From Brevundimonas sp. (GTDB taxonomy: Bacteria > Pseudomonadota > Alphaproteobacteria > Caulobacterales > Caulobacteraceae): a DNA stretch of 44,982 bases. Positions 1 to 7,739 of the stretch are shown here, piece by piece. The stretch lies in assembly GCF_016463485.1 (NCBI RefSeq), contig NZ_JAEMRD010000007.1, forward strand, positions 1 to 44,982, in the 5' to 3' direction. The notes beneath the pieces were generated by a model that ran no database searches, had not been told where the DNA came from, and worked only from the letters and a program-made list of their open reading frames with translations. The position numbers and the translations under genes were made by a program. Positions within the stretch are counted from its first letter, which is position 1. Each line of letters opens with the position of its first letter.

Positions 1-39
1 GTCCTCGCGTATCGGGCCGGGTCGCCCTATCTAGCGACG

Positions 40-843
40 ATGACGCACATCGCCCGCCTCGACAGTCGTTCCCTGATCCGGGTCGCCGGGCCAGACGCCC
101 GGCCGTTCCTGCACAATCTGCTGACCCAGGACGTCGAGACGTTGGAGGACGGCGATGTGCGGTTCGGGGCCCTGCTGTCGCCGCCGGGACGGCTGCTGTT
201 CGACCTGTTCCTGATCGGTGAGGCGGATTCGGTGCTTCTGGACGTGGCGGCGGAGCGGCGCGAGGCCCTGGTCCAGCGACTGTCGATGTATCGGCTGCGC
301 GCGCAGGTGGAGGTCACCTCCGACGAAAGCGCAGTCTTCGCCAGTTGGCCTGAGGTGGCGCCGGGATTCGTGGTCGATCCGCGGCTGAGCGCGCTCGGCG
401 GACGGGGGTACGGCGGCGTCGCCACGGTGACGGCGACCAAAGCCGACTATGATGCGCATCGGCTGGCGCTCGGCGTACCCGACCCGTTTGCGGACGCCGG
501 GTCTGACCGCACCTATCCGATCGAGGCCAACCTCGACCTGCTGAACGGGATCGACTTCGCCAAGGGCTGTTTCGTCGGTCAGGAGACGACGTCGCGAATG
601 AAGCGGCGCGGGACGATCAAGAACCGGATGCTGCCGCTCGCCTTCGACGGCCCTACCCCGACCTTCGGGGCCGAGGTGCTGAGCGGCGAACGGCGCGCGG
701 GCGAGGTGCTGAGCGGCGCTACGAACGCGGCGATCGGACTGATGCGGCTCGACCGGTCGCAGGGCGAGCTGACGATCGACGGGGTGTCGGCGCGGGCGTG
801 GCGGCCGGACTGGATGCCGGAGTGGCAGTCGCCCGAGGCGTAG
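40..843 (+). CDS. ygfZ: Folate-binding YgfZ/CAF17-like iron-sulfur cluster protein
   Basis: The 267-residue product belongs to the YgfZ/CAF17 branch of the GcvT-like tetrahydrofolate-binding family, which helps assemble or repair certain Fe-S enzymes in the cytoplasm. The family signature KGCFVGQE is present at residues 175-182 and contains the conserved cysteine. The N-terminal half has the GcvT-type start with DAxxFLHNLLTQD. Length is normal or slightly short for the alphaproteobacterial form. The ATG at 40 is the first start in frame; upstream only 39 bases are visible, with a TATCTA hexamer at 28-33 but no clear ribosome-binding site, so translation may start near the 5' end of the mRNA. 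The 3' end overlaps the convergent hydrolase gene by 125 bases. Confidence 0.93.
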   Translation: MTHIARLDSRSLIRVAGPDARPFLHNLLTQDVETLEDGDVRFGALLSPPGRLLFDLFLIGEADSVLLDVAAERREALVQRLSMYRLRAQVEVTSDESAVFASWPEVAPGFVVDPRLSALGGRGYGGVATVTATKADYDAHRLALGVPDPFADAGSDRTYPIEANLDLLNGIDFAKGCFVGQETTSRMKRRGTIKNRMLPLAFDGPTPTFGAEVLSGERRAGEVLSGATNAAIGLMRLDRSQGELTIDGVSARAWRPDWMPEWQSPEA

Positions 844-2557
844 GCGCGGCCAGGCCGAACATGACGGCCAGCCGCTCGCGCTTGCGGATCAGGGCGTCGC
901 GAGCCAGGGCGGCGGCCTTGGACGCATCGTCGTCGAGCCGGGCCAGGGCCTTTTCGATCGAGCCGTCGGCGCGGACGGTCTGGGTGTCCTCGACGAACTC
1001 CTGTTCCGGGCAGCCGCCGCCGAAGGCCCAGTAGCGACGGCCGGCGGTCTCGGCGGTTTCCAGCACACAGCGCCGTTCGGGGGCGAGCGACAGCCACATC
1101 ACCGCGCGGAAGTCGGCCAGGGCACTGCCGGCGAAGTCGTCGTGACCCAGCAGGCCGCCCGAGGCCGAGGTGGTGTCCACGGTCTGCAGACCCTCGCGGA
1201 CCACGACGTTGCGGGCATCGCCGACGCGCTGCATCCGGTTGATCTGTTGCGATATCTGCAGCGCCCGGTCGCGCTGGGAGGCATAGAGGGTGAACCTCTG
1301 GCCGGTCGGCAGGATGCGGGGGAAGGTCGCCTCGAACTCGTCCACCCCGACGTCGGGGGCGGCGAAGACCACCTCGTTGAACATAGGGGGGCGACCCGGC
1401 GTGCGGGCGGCGATGACGTCGAGCGCCCGCTCCAGCACCCGGTTTCCCATCGAATGCGCGACGAGGTGGACACGCCCGGCCCCCGTGCGATTGGCGACGT
1501 CGGTCAGGAAGTCGGCGACCTCGTTCAGCAGGGCTCTGTCGGCCACGGCGCGGGTATCGGCCTGATAGCCCAGCAGACTGGCCCGCGACGGCCAGGAATA
1601 GAGAATCGGCGCGCCGTCCAGGTTCATGTCCACAGCCAGCTGCGCCGTGCGGATCGCCGCCCCCTCGAACGAGGTGTTGTAGCCATGGATGAAGACGAAG
1701 ACCTCCTTGCGCTCGGTCCCCGCCACCACGCTGGACACCCGGTTGAAGAAGGCGTCGCGGTCGGTCACCGGCGTCACGCTGTTCAGGATCATGTGCTTGT
1801 TGGGGTCGGGCCGGAACTCCAGGGTCCAGATCGAGGGCCGGGGGATGGACCCCGGCGCGCGGTCGCGCGGCACGCTGACCTCCGCGACGCCGAAGCTGAG
1901 TGGCGCACGATCTCCGCCGAACATCCCGGCCGGCGTCAGCTGACCGGTCCGGGCCCGGTGGGTGGCATAGTAGACGTCGATCAGGTCGAAGTTGGACGCG
2001 CCGTCCGCCGGGGCCGCGCGGGTGCCGAGCGGGTTCAGGTTGGCGGCGCGGCGGGCGGCGTCGAGCTCGGCGCGATAGGGAGCCAGGTTCGGATTGTTTG
2101 CGCCATAGACGCTCTCACGGATCTCGTAGGCCCTCAGAAACCAGTCGGCCTTCAGGCTGGGTTCGGTGGCCAGACGCCCGACTGCCTCCAGCGGCTCGAT
2201 CATGGACACGTGGCCCTGCCCCCGGAACTGCAGGATGGAGACCAGGGCCTGCACGTAGGCGGCGGTCGCGTCGCCCTTCAGGCCGGCATTCTCATAGGCT
2301 TCGGCGAGGGCCAGCTGGAATTCGATCAGGGTGTCGGGGTCGGTCGCGCGCAACCGGTCGATCAGGTCGCGGTCCATAGCGGCGACGCGCAGGGCGGCGA
2401 TGTCGCCCTGGTCCATGGCCTGGGCCACGGCCTCCAGCGAAACCGGGCTTGCCTCGGCAGCGGCGGGTGTGGGCTGCGGCGGCGTCTGGGCCTGAGCGCC
2501 CGTCCCGGCCAGCAGGGCACCGATCATCGCGACGGCGGTCCAGATCCTGATCGTCAT
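719..2557 (-). CDS. Exported alpha/beta hydrolase, DUF900 type, with N-terminal helical region
   Basis: The 612-residue protein has a Sec signal peptide (residues 1-24, ending AQAQ), a helical, TPR-like N-terminal region (about 35-175) and a DUF900-type alpha/beta hydrolase domain (about 190-490). The domain shows the oxyanion-hole segment FIHGYN (289-294), the nucleophile elbow AHSMGN with Ser369, and a plausible catalytic His in GHDDF near 472. Substrate is unknown; the family resembles lipases or esterases. The reading frame is open to 2710, but only the ATG at 2557 places a signal peptide at the N terminus. The last 41 residues are a Pro/Ala/Ser/Arg-rich tail encoded entirely by DNA shared with the 3' end of ygfZ. 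Probably a single-gene unit divergent from the cyclase-tag-rnhB group. Confidence 0.88.
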   Translation of the reverse strand: MTIRIWTAVAMIGALLAGTGAQAQTPPQPTPAAAEASPVSLEAVAQAMDQGDIAALRVAAMDRDLIDRLRATDPDTLIEFQLALAEAYENAGLKGDATAAYVQALVSILQFRGQGHVSMIEPLEAVGRLATEPSLKADWFLRAYEIRESVYGANNPNLAPYRAELDAARRAANLNPLGTRAAPADGASNFDLIDVYYATHRARTGQLTPAGMFGGDRAPLSFGVAEVSVPRDRAPGSIPRPSIWTLEFRPDPNKHMILNSVTPVTDRDAFFNRVSSVVAGTERKEVFVFIHGYNTSFEGAAIRTAQLAVDMNLDGAPILYSWPSRASLLGYQADTRAVADRALLNEVADFLTDVANRTGAGRVHLVAHSMGNRVLERALDVIAARTPGRPPMFNEVVFAAPDVGVDEFEATFPRILPTGQRFTLYASQRDRALQISQQINRMQRVGDARNVVVREGLQTVDTTSASGGLLGHDDFAGSALADFRAVMWLSLAPERRCVLETAETAGRRYWAFGGGCPEQEFVEDTQTVRADGSIEKALARLDDDASKAAALARDALIRKRERLAVMFGLAAPTPRATATPASSPAATPAPTPRRSSARPATGRAASVRSPRS

Positions 2558-2669
2558 GGCGGCGCTTCCCCAAGTCTTCCCCGAGCCGATCCTGTGCCAG
2601 ATTTTTCCTGACGACCACGACTTTCCGAACATGACGGCGATAGGATGAGGGATGGCTGAAGCCCCGGAT

Positions 2670-2679
2670 GACTCGAATC
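2670..2679. promoter_or_regulatory. Two adjacent GANTC (CcrM-type) methylation sites
   Basis: GACTC and GAATC lie back to back in the 167-base divergent region between the DUF900 hydrolase and the cyclase gene. GANTC is the CcrM methylation target in Caulobacterales and can affect transcription through GcrA. No regulatory effect can be shown from the sequence. The rest of this intergenic region shows no clear promoter or terminator. Confidence 0.35.
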
Positions 2680-2724
2680 CTCGAGCCAGACATGCCATCC
2701 GCGCCCGCACCCATCGGAGAGCCC

Positions 2725-3375
2725 ATGCGACTGCTGGACCTGAGCCACACGATCGAAGGCGGGATGATCACCTACAAGGGGCTGCCCGCGCCACTGATCT
2801 GCGACCACCTCAGCCGCGAAGCGTCGCGCGGAAACTATGATGCCGGGGCCGAGTTCCAGATCGGGCGGATCGACATGGTCGGGAATACGGGAACCTACCT
2901 GGACTCCCCCTTCCACCGCTACGCGGACGGCGACGACCTGAGCGCCCTGCCTCTTGAGCGCCTGGTTTGTCTGCCGGGTGTCACCGTCAGGGCAAAAGAC
3001 ATCCAGGCTGTGGATGTCGAGGCGTTCCGTGGTCTGGATCTTCTAGGCAAGGCCGTGCTGATCCATACCGGCTGGGATCAACACTGGCGGACCGATGCCT
3101 ATTTCGAGGACCATCCGTTCGTGACGGAACAGGCGGCGCGATATCTGGTCGAGGCCGGGGCGACACTGGTCGGCATCGATTCCCACAATATCGACGACAC
3201 CCGCGGCAAGGCCCGGCCGGTCCACACCGTGCTGCTGGGCGCGGGCATCGCGATCGTCGAACACATGCGTGGCCTCGAGGCCCTGCCTGACCACGGTTTC
3301 CGCTTCAGCGCCGCGCCACCCAAGATCACCGGTTTCGGGACCTTTCCGGTCCGTGCCTTCGCAGAGGTTCCATGA
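2725..3375 (+). CDS. Cyclase-family (kynurenine formamidase-like) metal hydrolase
   Basis: The 216-residue cytoplasmic protein belongs to the cyclase/kynurenine formamidase family (Pfam Cyclase), metal-dependent amide or ester hydrolases. The start is set at ATG 2725, where GGAGA (2716-2720) precedes the conserved N-terminal DLSHTIEGGM; an in-frame ATG at 2668 would add 19 residues of low-similarity sequence. The metal-site motif, usually HxGTHxDxPxH, reads NTGTYLDSPFH (54-64): the first His is Asn and the second is Tyr, while Asp60 and His64 remain. A second conserved segment, GIDSHNIDD, lies near residue 150. The substrate cannot be named and no tryptophan-degradation genes are nearby. Its stop codon overlaps the tag start (ATGA), so translation is probably coupled. 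Confidence 0.85.
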   Translation: MRLLDLSHTIEGGMITYKGLPAPLICDHLSREASRGNYDAGAEFQIGRIDMVGNTGTYLDSPFHRYADGDDLSALPLERLVCLPGVTVRAKDIQAVDVEAFRGLDLLGKAVLIHTGWDQHWRTDAYFEDHPFVTEQAARYLVEAGATLVGIDSHNIDDTRGKARPVHTVLLGAGIAIVEHMRGLEALPDHGFRFSAAPPKITGFGTFPVRAFAEVP

Positions 3376-3944
3376 CTCCGATCCATCGCTGCGCCTGGTG
3401 CGGGACCGACCCGCTCTATGTCGCCTATCACGACACCGAATGGGGGGTGCCCGAGTATGATGCCCGGGCCCTGTGGGAAAAGCTGGCACTGGACGGATTT
3501 CAGGCGGGGCTGGCCTGGATCACCATCCTGAGGAAACGCGAGACCCTGCGCGCCGCCTTCGACGGTTTCGATCCTGAAAAGGTCGCCCGCTACGACGACA
3601 TCGACCGGGCACGGCTGCTGGCCGATCCGGGCATCATCCGCTCGCGGGCCAAGATCGATGCGACGATCCGGGGTGCGCAGGTCTGGCTGGACATGCGCGA
3701 CGGCGGCGAGGACTTTTCCGCCTGGCTGTGGTCGTTCGTGGACGGTCGGCCGGTGCAGGGCAGCCCCGTTGGACTGACCCAGAGCGATGCCTCGGTCGCC
3801 ATGGCCAAGGCGTTGAAAAAACGCGGGTTCAACTTCTGCGGACCGGTGATCGTCTATGCCTTCATGCAGGCCACCGGCATGGTCAACGATCACGTCTCGT
3901 CCTGCTTTCGCTGCGAGGAAGTTCGTGCGATGGGCGAGCCATGA
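3372..3944 (+). CDS. tag: DNA-3-methyladenine glycosylase I
   Basis: The 190-residue product is a Tag-family base-excision enzyme that removes 3-methyladenine from alkylated DNA. The zinc ligands are all visible: Cys7 and His20 ([18 protein letters not shown]) and the C-terminal pair His174 and Cys178 (DHVSSC). The conserved glutamate region [16 protein letters not shown] and the helix-hairpin-like middle are also present. Length matches the family (about 187). It starts inside the stop codon of the cyclase gene and its own stop overlaps the rnhB start, making the second gene of a coupled trio. No adaptive-response regulator or other DNA-repair gene except rnhB is adjacent. Confidence 0.96.
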   Translation: MTPIHRCAWCGTDPLYVAYHDTEWGVPEYDARALWEKLALDGFQAGLAWITILRKRETLRAAFDGFDPEKVARYDDIDRARLLADPGIIRSRAKIDATIRGAQVWLDMRDGGEDFSAWLWSFVDGRPVQGSPVGLTQSDASVAMAKALKKRGFNFCGPVIVYAFMQATGMVNDHVSSCFRCEEVRAMGEP

Positions 3945-4627
3945 ATGCCCCGAAGGCTCCGACAACCCGCAAACCCAAGACGCCTGCGCGACCATTTCCG
4001 ACGCTGACGCTGGAGACCCTGCTGGCCCAGTCGGCGGGCGGGCTCGTCTGTGGCGTGGACGAAGCGGGTCGCGGGCCGTGGGCCGGGCCGGTTTCGGCGG
4101 CGGCGGTGATCCTGAACCCCGGTGACGTGCCCCCGGGCATCGACGACTCCAAGGCCCTGACCCATGCCCGGCGAGAGGCGCTGGAGATCGAGATCAAGGC
4201 GCGCGCGGTCGCCTGGGCCGTCGGCTTCGCCTCGGTCCAGGAAATCGCCGAGCTGAACATCCTGCATGCCACGGGCCTGGCCATGTGCCGCGCGGTCGAG
4301 GGGCTGGGCCAGCCGGTCGCGGCGGCCCTGGTGGACGGGAACTACCGATTCAAGCTGCCCTGCGAGGTCCAGACCGTGATCGGCGGCGACGGCCTGTCCT
4401 TGTCGATCGCGGCGGCCTCCATCCTGGCCAAGACCGCGCGCGACCGGCTGATGGTCGAGCTGGACGCGACCTATCCCGGATACGGATTCGCCAGCCACAA
4501 GGGCTACAATGCGCCGATCCACCAGGCGGCGCTGAAGGCCATGGGCCCCTGCCCCGCCCACCGGGGTGCCTGGGCCCCCATTCGGGCCCTGCTCAAGGCC
4601 GAGCGGATCGCTGACGTTTCGGCCTGA
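3941..4627 (+). CDS. rnhB: Ribonuclease HII
   Basis: The 228-residue enzyme cleaves the RNA strand of RNA-DNA hybrids and incises at single ribonucleotides in DNA. The family core is intact: [14 protein letters not shown] with catalytic Asp40 and Glu41, DDSKAL near 69, VDGN with Asp132, and TARDR with Asp168. A short basic, proline-rich N-terminal extension (about 30 residues, [15 protein letters not shown]) precedes the catalytic domain, as in several alphaproteobacterial homologues. The frame is open further upstream, but ATG 3941 forms an ATGA overlap with the tag stop, so coupling and conserved sequence both support it. The gene ends 8 bases from the stop of the convergent gene at 4636, with no obvious terminator between. 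Confidence 0.96.
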   Translation: MNAPKAPTTRKPKTPARPFPTLTLETLLAQSAGGLVCGVDEAGRGPWAGPVSAAAVILNPGDVPPGIDDSKALTHARREALEIEIKARAVAWAVGFASVQEIAELNILHATGLAMCRAVEGLGQPVAAALVDGNYRFKLPCEVQTVIGGDGLSLSIAAASILAKTARDRLMVELDATYPGYGFASHKGYNAPIHQAALKAMGPCPAHRGAWAPIRALLKAERIADVSA

Positions 4628-4635
4628 CCGACGGA

Positions 4636-7600
4636 TCAGATCGCCGGCCTGATCCACACCGCAACGGGTCGCCCCGCCATGGCCGGCGGCGGAGTCAGCG
4701 TCGTGGTTCCGGCGGCTAGCGCGGCCTCGAGCGGAGTGCCGTCCTCCCCGATCCAGACGGCTCTCGCCGCGTCGCCGAGCGGTTGCGAGAGGGTGACGAC
4801 GCCACCGTCCAGGCTGTAGGTCAACGACGCCCCGCCTCCTGCACCGAGGCTCCATGCCTTGGCGGTCTCGGTGACCGGGCCCGATACTGACCGCATCGTC
4901 TCGCGAACCGTCGCCGGGACGATCTGCTCGACGGCACGGCTGAGGCCCGGCCAGACGTCCTCGGCCCCGACGACCACGAGACCGCCGCGCCGGTCGCGGT
5001 ACTCGCGATAGAGCCGATAGCGCATCTCCGGCGTCGACCGCCAAAGCGCCTGACGCGCGGCGCCGACATCCGCCTCCGCCACGCCGACGAGGTCTTCGGG
5101 CCTCGCGATCGCGTCGACCTGTTCGCGCGGTGCCTTGTTAATCCCGCCGACGACGGCGAACAGGCTGCCGTCCGGGCGATAGGCCCAGTGATGGATCTCG
5201 ATCCCGTCGACGATGCGCGACCGGACCGGATCATCCAGTACGGCATCGACCTGATGCTTCGGCGCCTCCAGCACGACGTGAAGCGACGTTCCGGTTTCGG
5301 CCTCCCAGGCGGCGATGGTGTCCAGCCAGAAGCGGGTGAACTCCAGGGGCCCGGTGTATTCGGGATCCAGACCGATGACGACGTTGGGGCGGTCCTTCAG
5401 CACATCCAGGGTATGCCGGATATACAGTCGGTGAAGGTCGCGACGCATTGGGTCGGACACGTCCCAGAACACGGTGGCGGCCGGAACCTCGTTCGGCATG
5501 CCCGTCGCCTGGATGGCGTTCATCGGCCGCCACGGGAAGTCGACATAGTGCGACCGGCTCTCCAGCAGCCAGTGCTGCATGTACATCTGGTGATACAGGA
5601 CCACGCCCCGCTGCGCCGCCAGGTCGGCGAAGGTCTGGATGCGGTCGAAGAACCACGGATTGAAGCGGGTCAGGTCGTACTGGCTGAGCCCGTCCCAGGC
5701 GCGGCCGGTTCCGCTGCGGGCCCAGGGAAGCTCCATGAAGGGGCCCCAGACCTCTCCGTCCTTCTGGTCCGGCGAGCCGTAGAAGTCATGATCGACGCGG
5801 CGCCGGTCGTACCAGAGGCCGTAGTTGTGGGACACCACGTCGCCGGTGTTCAACGAGGCCGCCAGGGCCGGCAGGTCGTCGGTCAGGCCGCCCCCCTCCA
5901 GCCCCGGAGCGAACCGGGTCAGGGCAGGGCCGAAGGCCGGGGCCAGGGCGGGCACCATCTGGGCCTGGAAGAAGGAGAAGCCCAGGACACGCCGCCAGGC
6001 TGGCCGGCCGTCGATCACGAACTGGCCGTCGACGATGGTCAGCGGGTGGCTCTCGGCCGTCGGGTGGGCCGTGCGGGCATAGGCCACGACCTCGGCCTCG
6101 GTCAGACGCCGGGCATTCGGGGGTACCGGGGACAAGGTTACGGGCGCGAGCGCGGCAAGGGCGGCAGGGCCCAGCCGGGTCTCCAACTGGGCGCGGTAGA
6201 GGCTTGGCGGCTGCTGCGGCGTGGCGCGATAGAAGTCGCGACCGGGCTGGATGCGGGGATCCTCGATCACGCCGTCGCCGGAGACCTCGCCGCGACAGCC
6301 GACGGCGGCGTTTAGCGCGCCCGGCGGGCTGCGGACATCGACCTCCGTCGCCTCGCAGTTCCACAGCAGGGAGTTGGCCGCGGACCAGCCCGCGCCCTGG
6401 GCATCGCGTCCCCGGTGAGTGAGGTTGAGGCCGCCGCCGCGCACCTTGACGCCGTCAAACAGGGCCCCCGAGGCCCAGCTTTCGAGGGGACCGGAATCGC
6501 CGTGGGCGTCGATGGCGGTGCAGTCGAGGAAGACATTCGGCCCAGCTGCAGTGTGCCCCAAGGCGAAGTCGTGGATGCCGTCGCGGCTGTCGCAGCGCAC
6601 GAACAGCGCCTGTTGCCCGGCGGTGTAGAAGACGCGGCGACGCAGGCCGCCGAGCTCCGACACCGGCCGGGCCGCCGAGACGTCCTGGACCGTCACCCGG
6701 CGGCTGGTCGCGCCCAGATCGACGACGTAGCTTGCAAAGCCCTCCGCCGCGACGTTGCGGATCCAGACATCCTCGGCGCGGTCCACGGCGATGGCGAACC
6801 AGCTATGGTCCTCGTCCAGCGGACGGGCGGGATCGGAGGCGGAAACCAGTTTCAGCCCCTCGACCCCGACTTCGCTCAACCGGGCCGCCGACGGACCCTT
6901 GCGCAGAACCCCGCCGCCCCAGACCGCCTCGATGGCCGTGGTCAAGGGGGCGTCGAGCGTCACGGTCCGACCGTCGATGGCCGTGATCCGGCGATCCCAG
7001 ACGATGTCGCGCGACCCTGGCTTCCAGTTCAGTCGCCCCTCGGGCCGCCAACCCTGAAACGCGTCCATGCCCAGGTGGGTGATCCAGTCGGCCGTACTGG
7101 GTCGCGTCACGGTGACGGCATCACCGACCCGCAGGCCGGCGACGGTGTCGAGGGTGACGGAACGGGTCCCGACAGGGGCCTCGGCGATGGTGTGTTCGAC
7201 GTCCCCCGCGACGACGGCCTCATCAGTCGCCGCGATGGCGATCAGGGCGCGGCGGTCATGGCCGGTGGCGATCAGCACGGAGCCGGCCTCGCCCGCCCCG
7301 GCCCCGCGCAGCACCACCCCGCTCGCTTCGATGCGAACCTGGCCGGCGATCTCGAAGTCGCCCGGAGCCAGCTGGACCACGCCGCGATGACCCTGGGAGT
7401 CCGCCGACATCTGCTCGACGATGCGAATGGCAGCCATGATCCGGTCGGTGTCGTCGCCGGGAGCCGGCTCGACGATCAGGGTCGCGGGCTGTACCGGGGG
7501 GGCCACGCCGCCGCCCCGATATCCGGCATGCGAAAAGTCGATCCGGGGCGCGCGCCATCCAGCCAGAATCCCGGTCTCGGCGGCTTGCGCGCCCCCGACC

Positions 7601-7647
7601 AGCATCACTGCCAGACCCGCGATGATCGCCACAAAACTCAGACGCAT
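4636..7647 (-). CDS. Exported two-part protein: pectate-lyase-like beta-helix plus DUF6298/TIM-barrel-like region
   Basis: The 1003-residue protein has a Sec signal peptide (about 1-22, ending AQA). The N-terminal half (about 55-460) looks like a right-handed beta-helix: an opening resembling pectate-lyase-3 domains (ATLIVEPAPGDDTDRIMAAI), then repeated short beta segments of the type VTVQDVSAARP and LFVRCDSRDG. The C-terminal half (about 500-930) resembles a glycosidase-like barrel with segments such as NVVIGLDPEYTGPLEFTRFWLD and DGIEIHHWAYRPDG, and ends in a small beta domain. I associate this layout with DUF6298 proteins of pectin-degradation loci; that assignment is from memory and catalytic residues are not proven. 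GGGAAA lies 5 bases before ATG 7647. It is divergent from the GH43 and PL10 genes, supporting a role in pectin or side-chain breakdown. Confidence 0.75.
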   Translation of the reverse strand: MRLSFVAIIAGLAVMLVGGAQAAETGILAGWRAPRIDFSHAGYRGGGVAPPVQPATLIVEPAPGDDTDRIMAAIRIVEQMSADSQGHRGVVQLAPGDFEIAGQVRIEASGVVLRGAGAGEAGSVLIATGHDRRALIAIAATDEAVVAGDVEHTIAEAPVGTRSVTLDTVAGLRVGDAVTVTRPSTADWITHLGMDAFQGWRPEGRLNWKPGSRDIVWDRRITAIDGRTVTLDAPLTTAIEAVWGGGVLRKGPSAARLSEVGVEGLKLVSASDPARPLDEDHSWFAIAVDRAEDVWIRNVAAEGFASYVVDLGATSRRVTVQDVSAARPVSELGGLRRRVFYTAGQQALFVRCDSRDGIHDFALGHTAAGPNVFLDCTAIDAHGDSGPLESWASGALFDGVKVRGGGLNLTHRGRDAQGAGWSAANSLLWNCEATEVDVRSPPGALNAAVGCRGEVSGDGVIEDPRIQPGRDFYRATPQQPPSLYRAQLETRLGPAALAALAPVTLSPVPPNARRLTEAEVVAYARTAHPTAESHPLTIVDGQFVIDGRPAWRRVLGFSFFQAQMVPALAPAFGPALTRFAPGLEGGGLTDDLPALAASLNTGDVVSHNYGLWYDRRRVDHDFYGSPDQKDGEVWGPFMELPWARSGTGRAWDGLSQYDLTRFNPWFFDRIQTFADLAAQRGVVLYHQMYMQHWLLESRSHYVDFPWRPMNAIQATGMPNEVPAATVFWDVSDPMRRDLHRLYIRHTLDVLKDRPNVVIGLDPEYTGPLEFTRFWLDTIAAWEAETGTSLHVVLEAPKHQVDAVLDDPVRSRIVDGIEIHHWAYRPDGSLFAVVGGINKAPREQVDAIARPEDLVGVAEADVGAARQALWRSTPEMRYRLYREYRDRRGGLVVVGAEDVWPGLSRAVEQIVPATVRETMRSVSGPVTETAKAWSLGAGGGASLTYSLDGGVVTLSQPLGDAARAVWIGEDGTPLEAALAAGTTTLTPPPAMAGRPVAVWIRPAI

Positions 7648-7739
7648 CTAGCTTTCCCACTCGCAGTCATGTCTATTCGCTCCATCCGCCGGGCCCGCCC
7701 GCGCCTAGAGACCGCCGCAGAGTGGTCAGAGGAAATCCA

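Noticed and set aside
1142..2611. Long open frame on the plus strand opposite the DUF900 hydrolase gene
   Set aside because: Low-complexity Gly/Arg/His-rich product and GC-driven absence of stops; the minus-strand gene has a signal peptide and family motifs.
4633..4655. GGATCAG/CTGATCC inverted repeat at the rnhB and beta-helix gene junction as a terminator
   Set aside because: Lies largely within coding sequence, short stem, no T-run on either strand.
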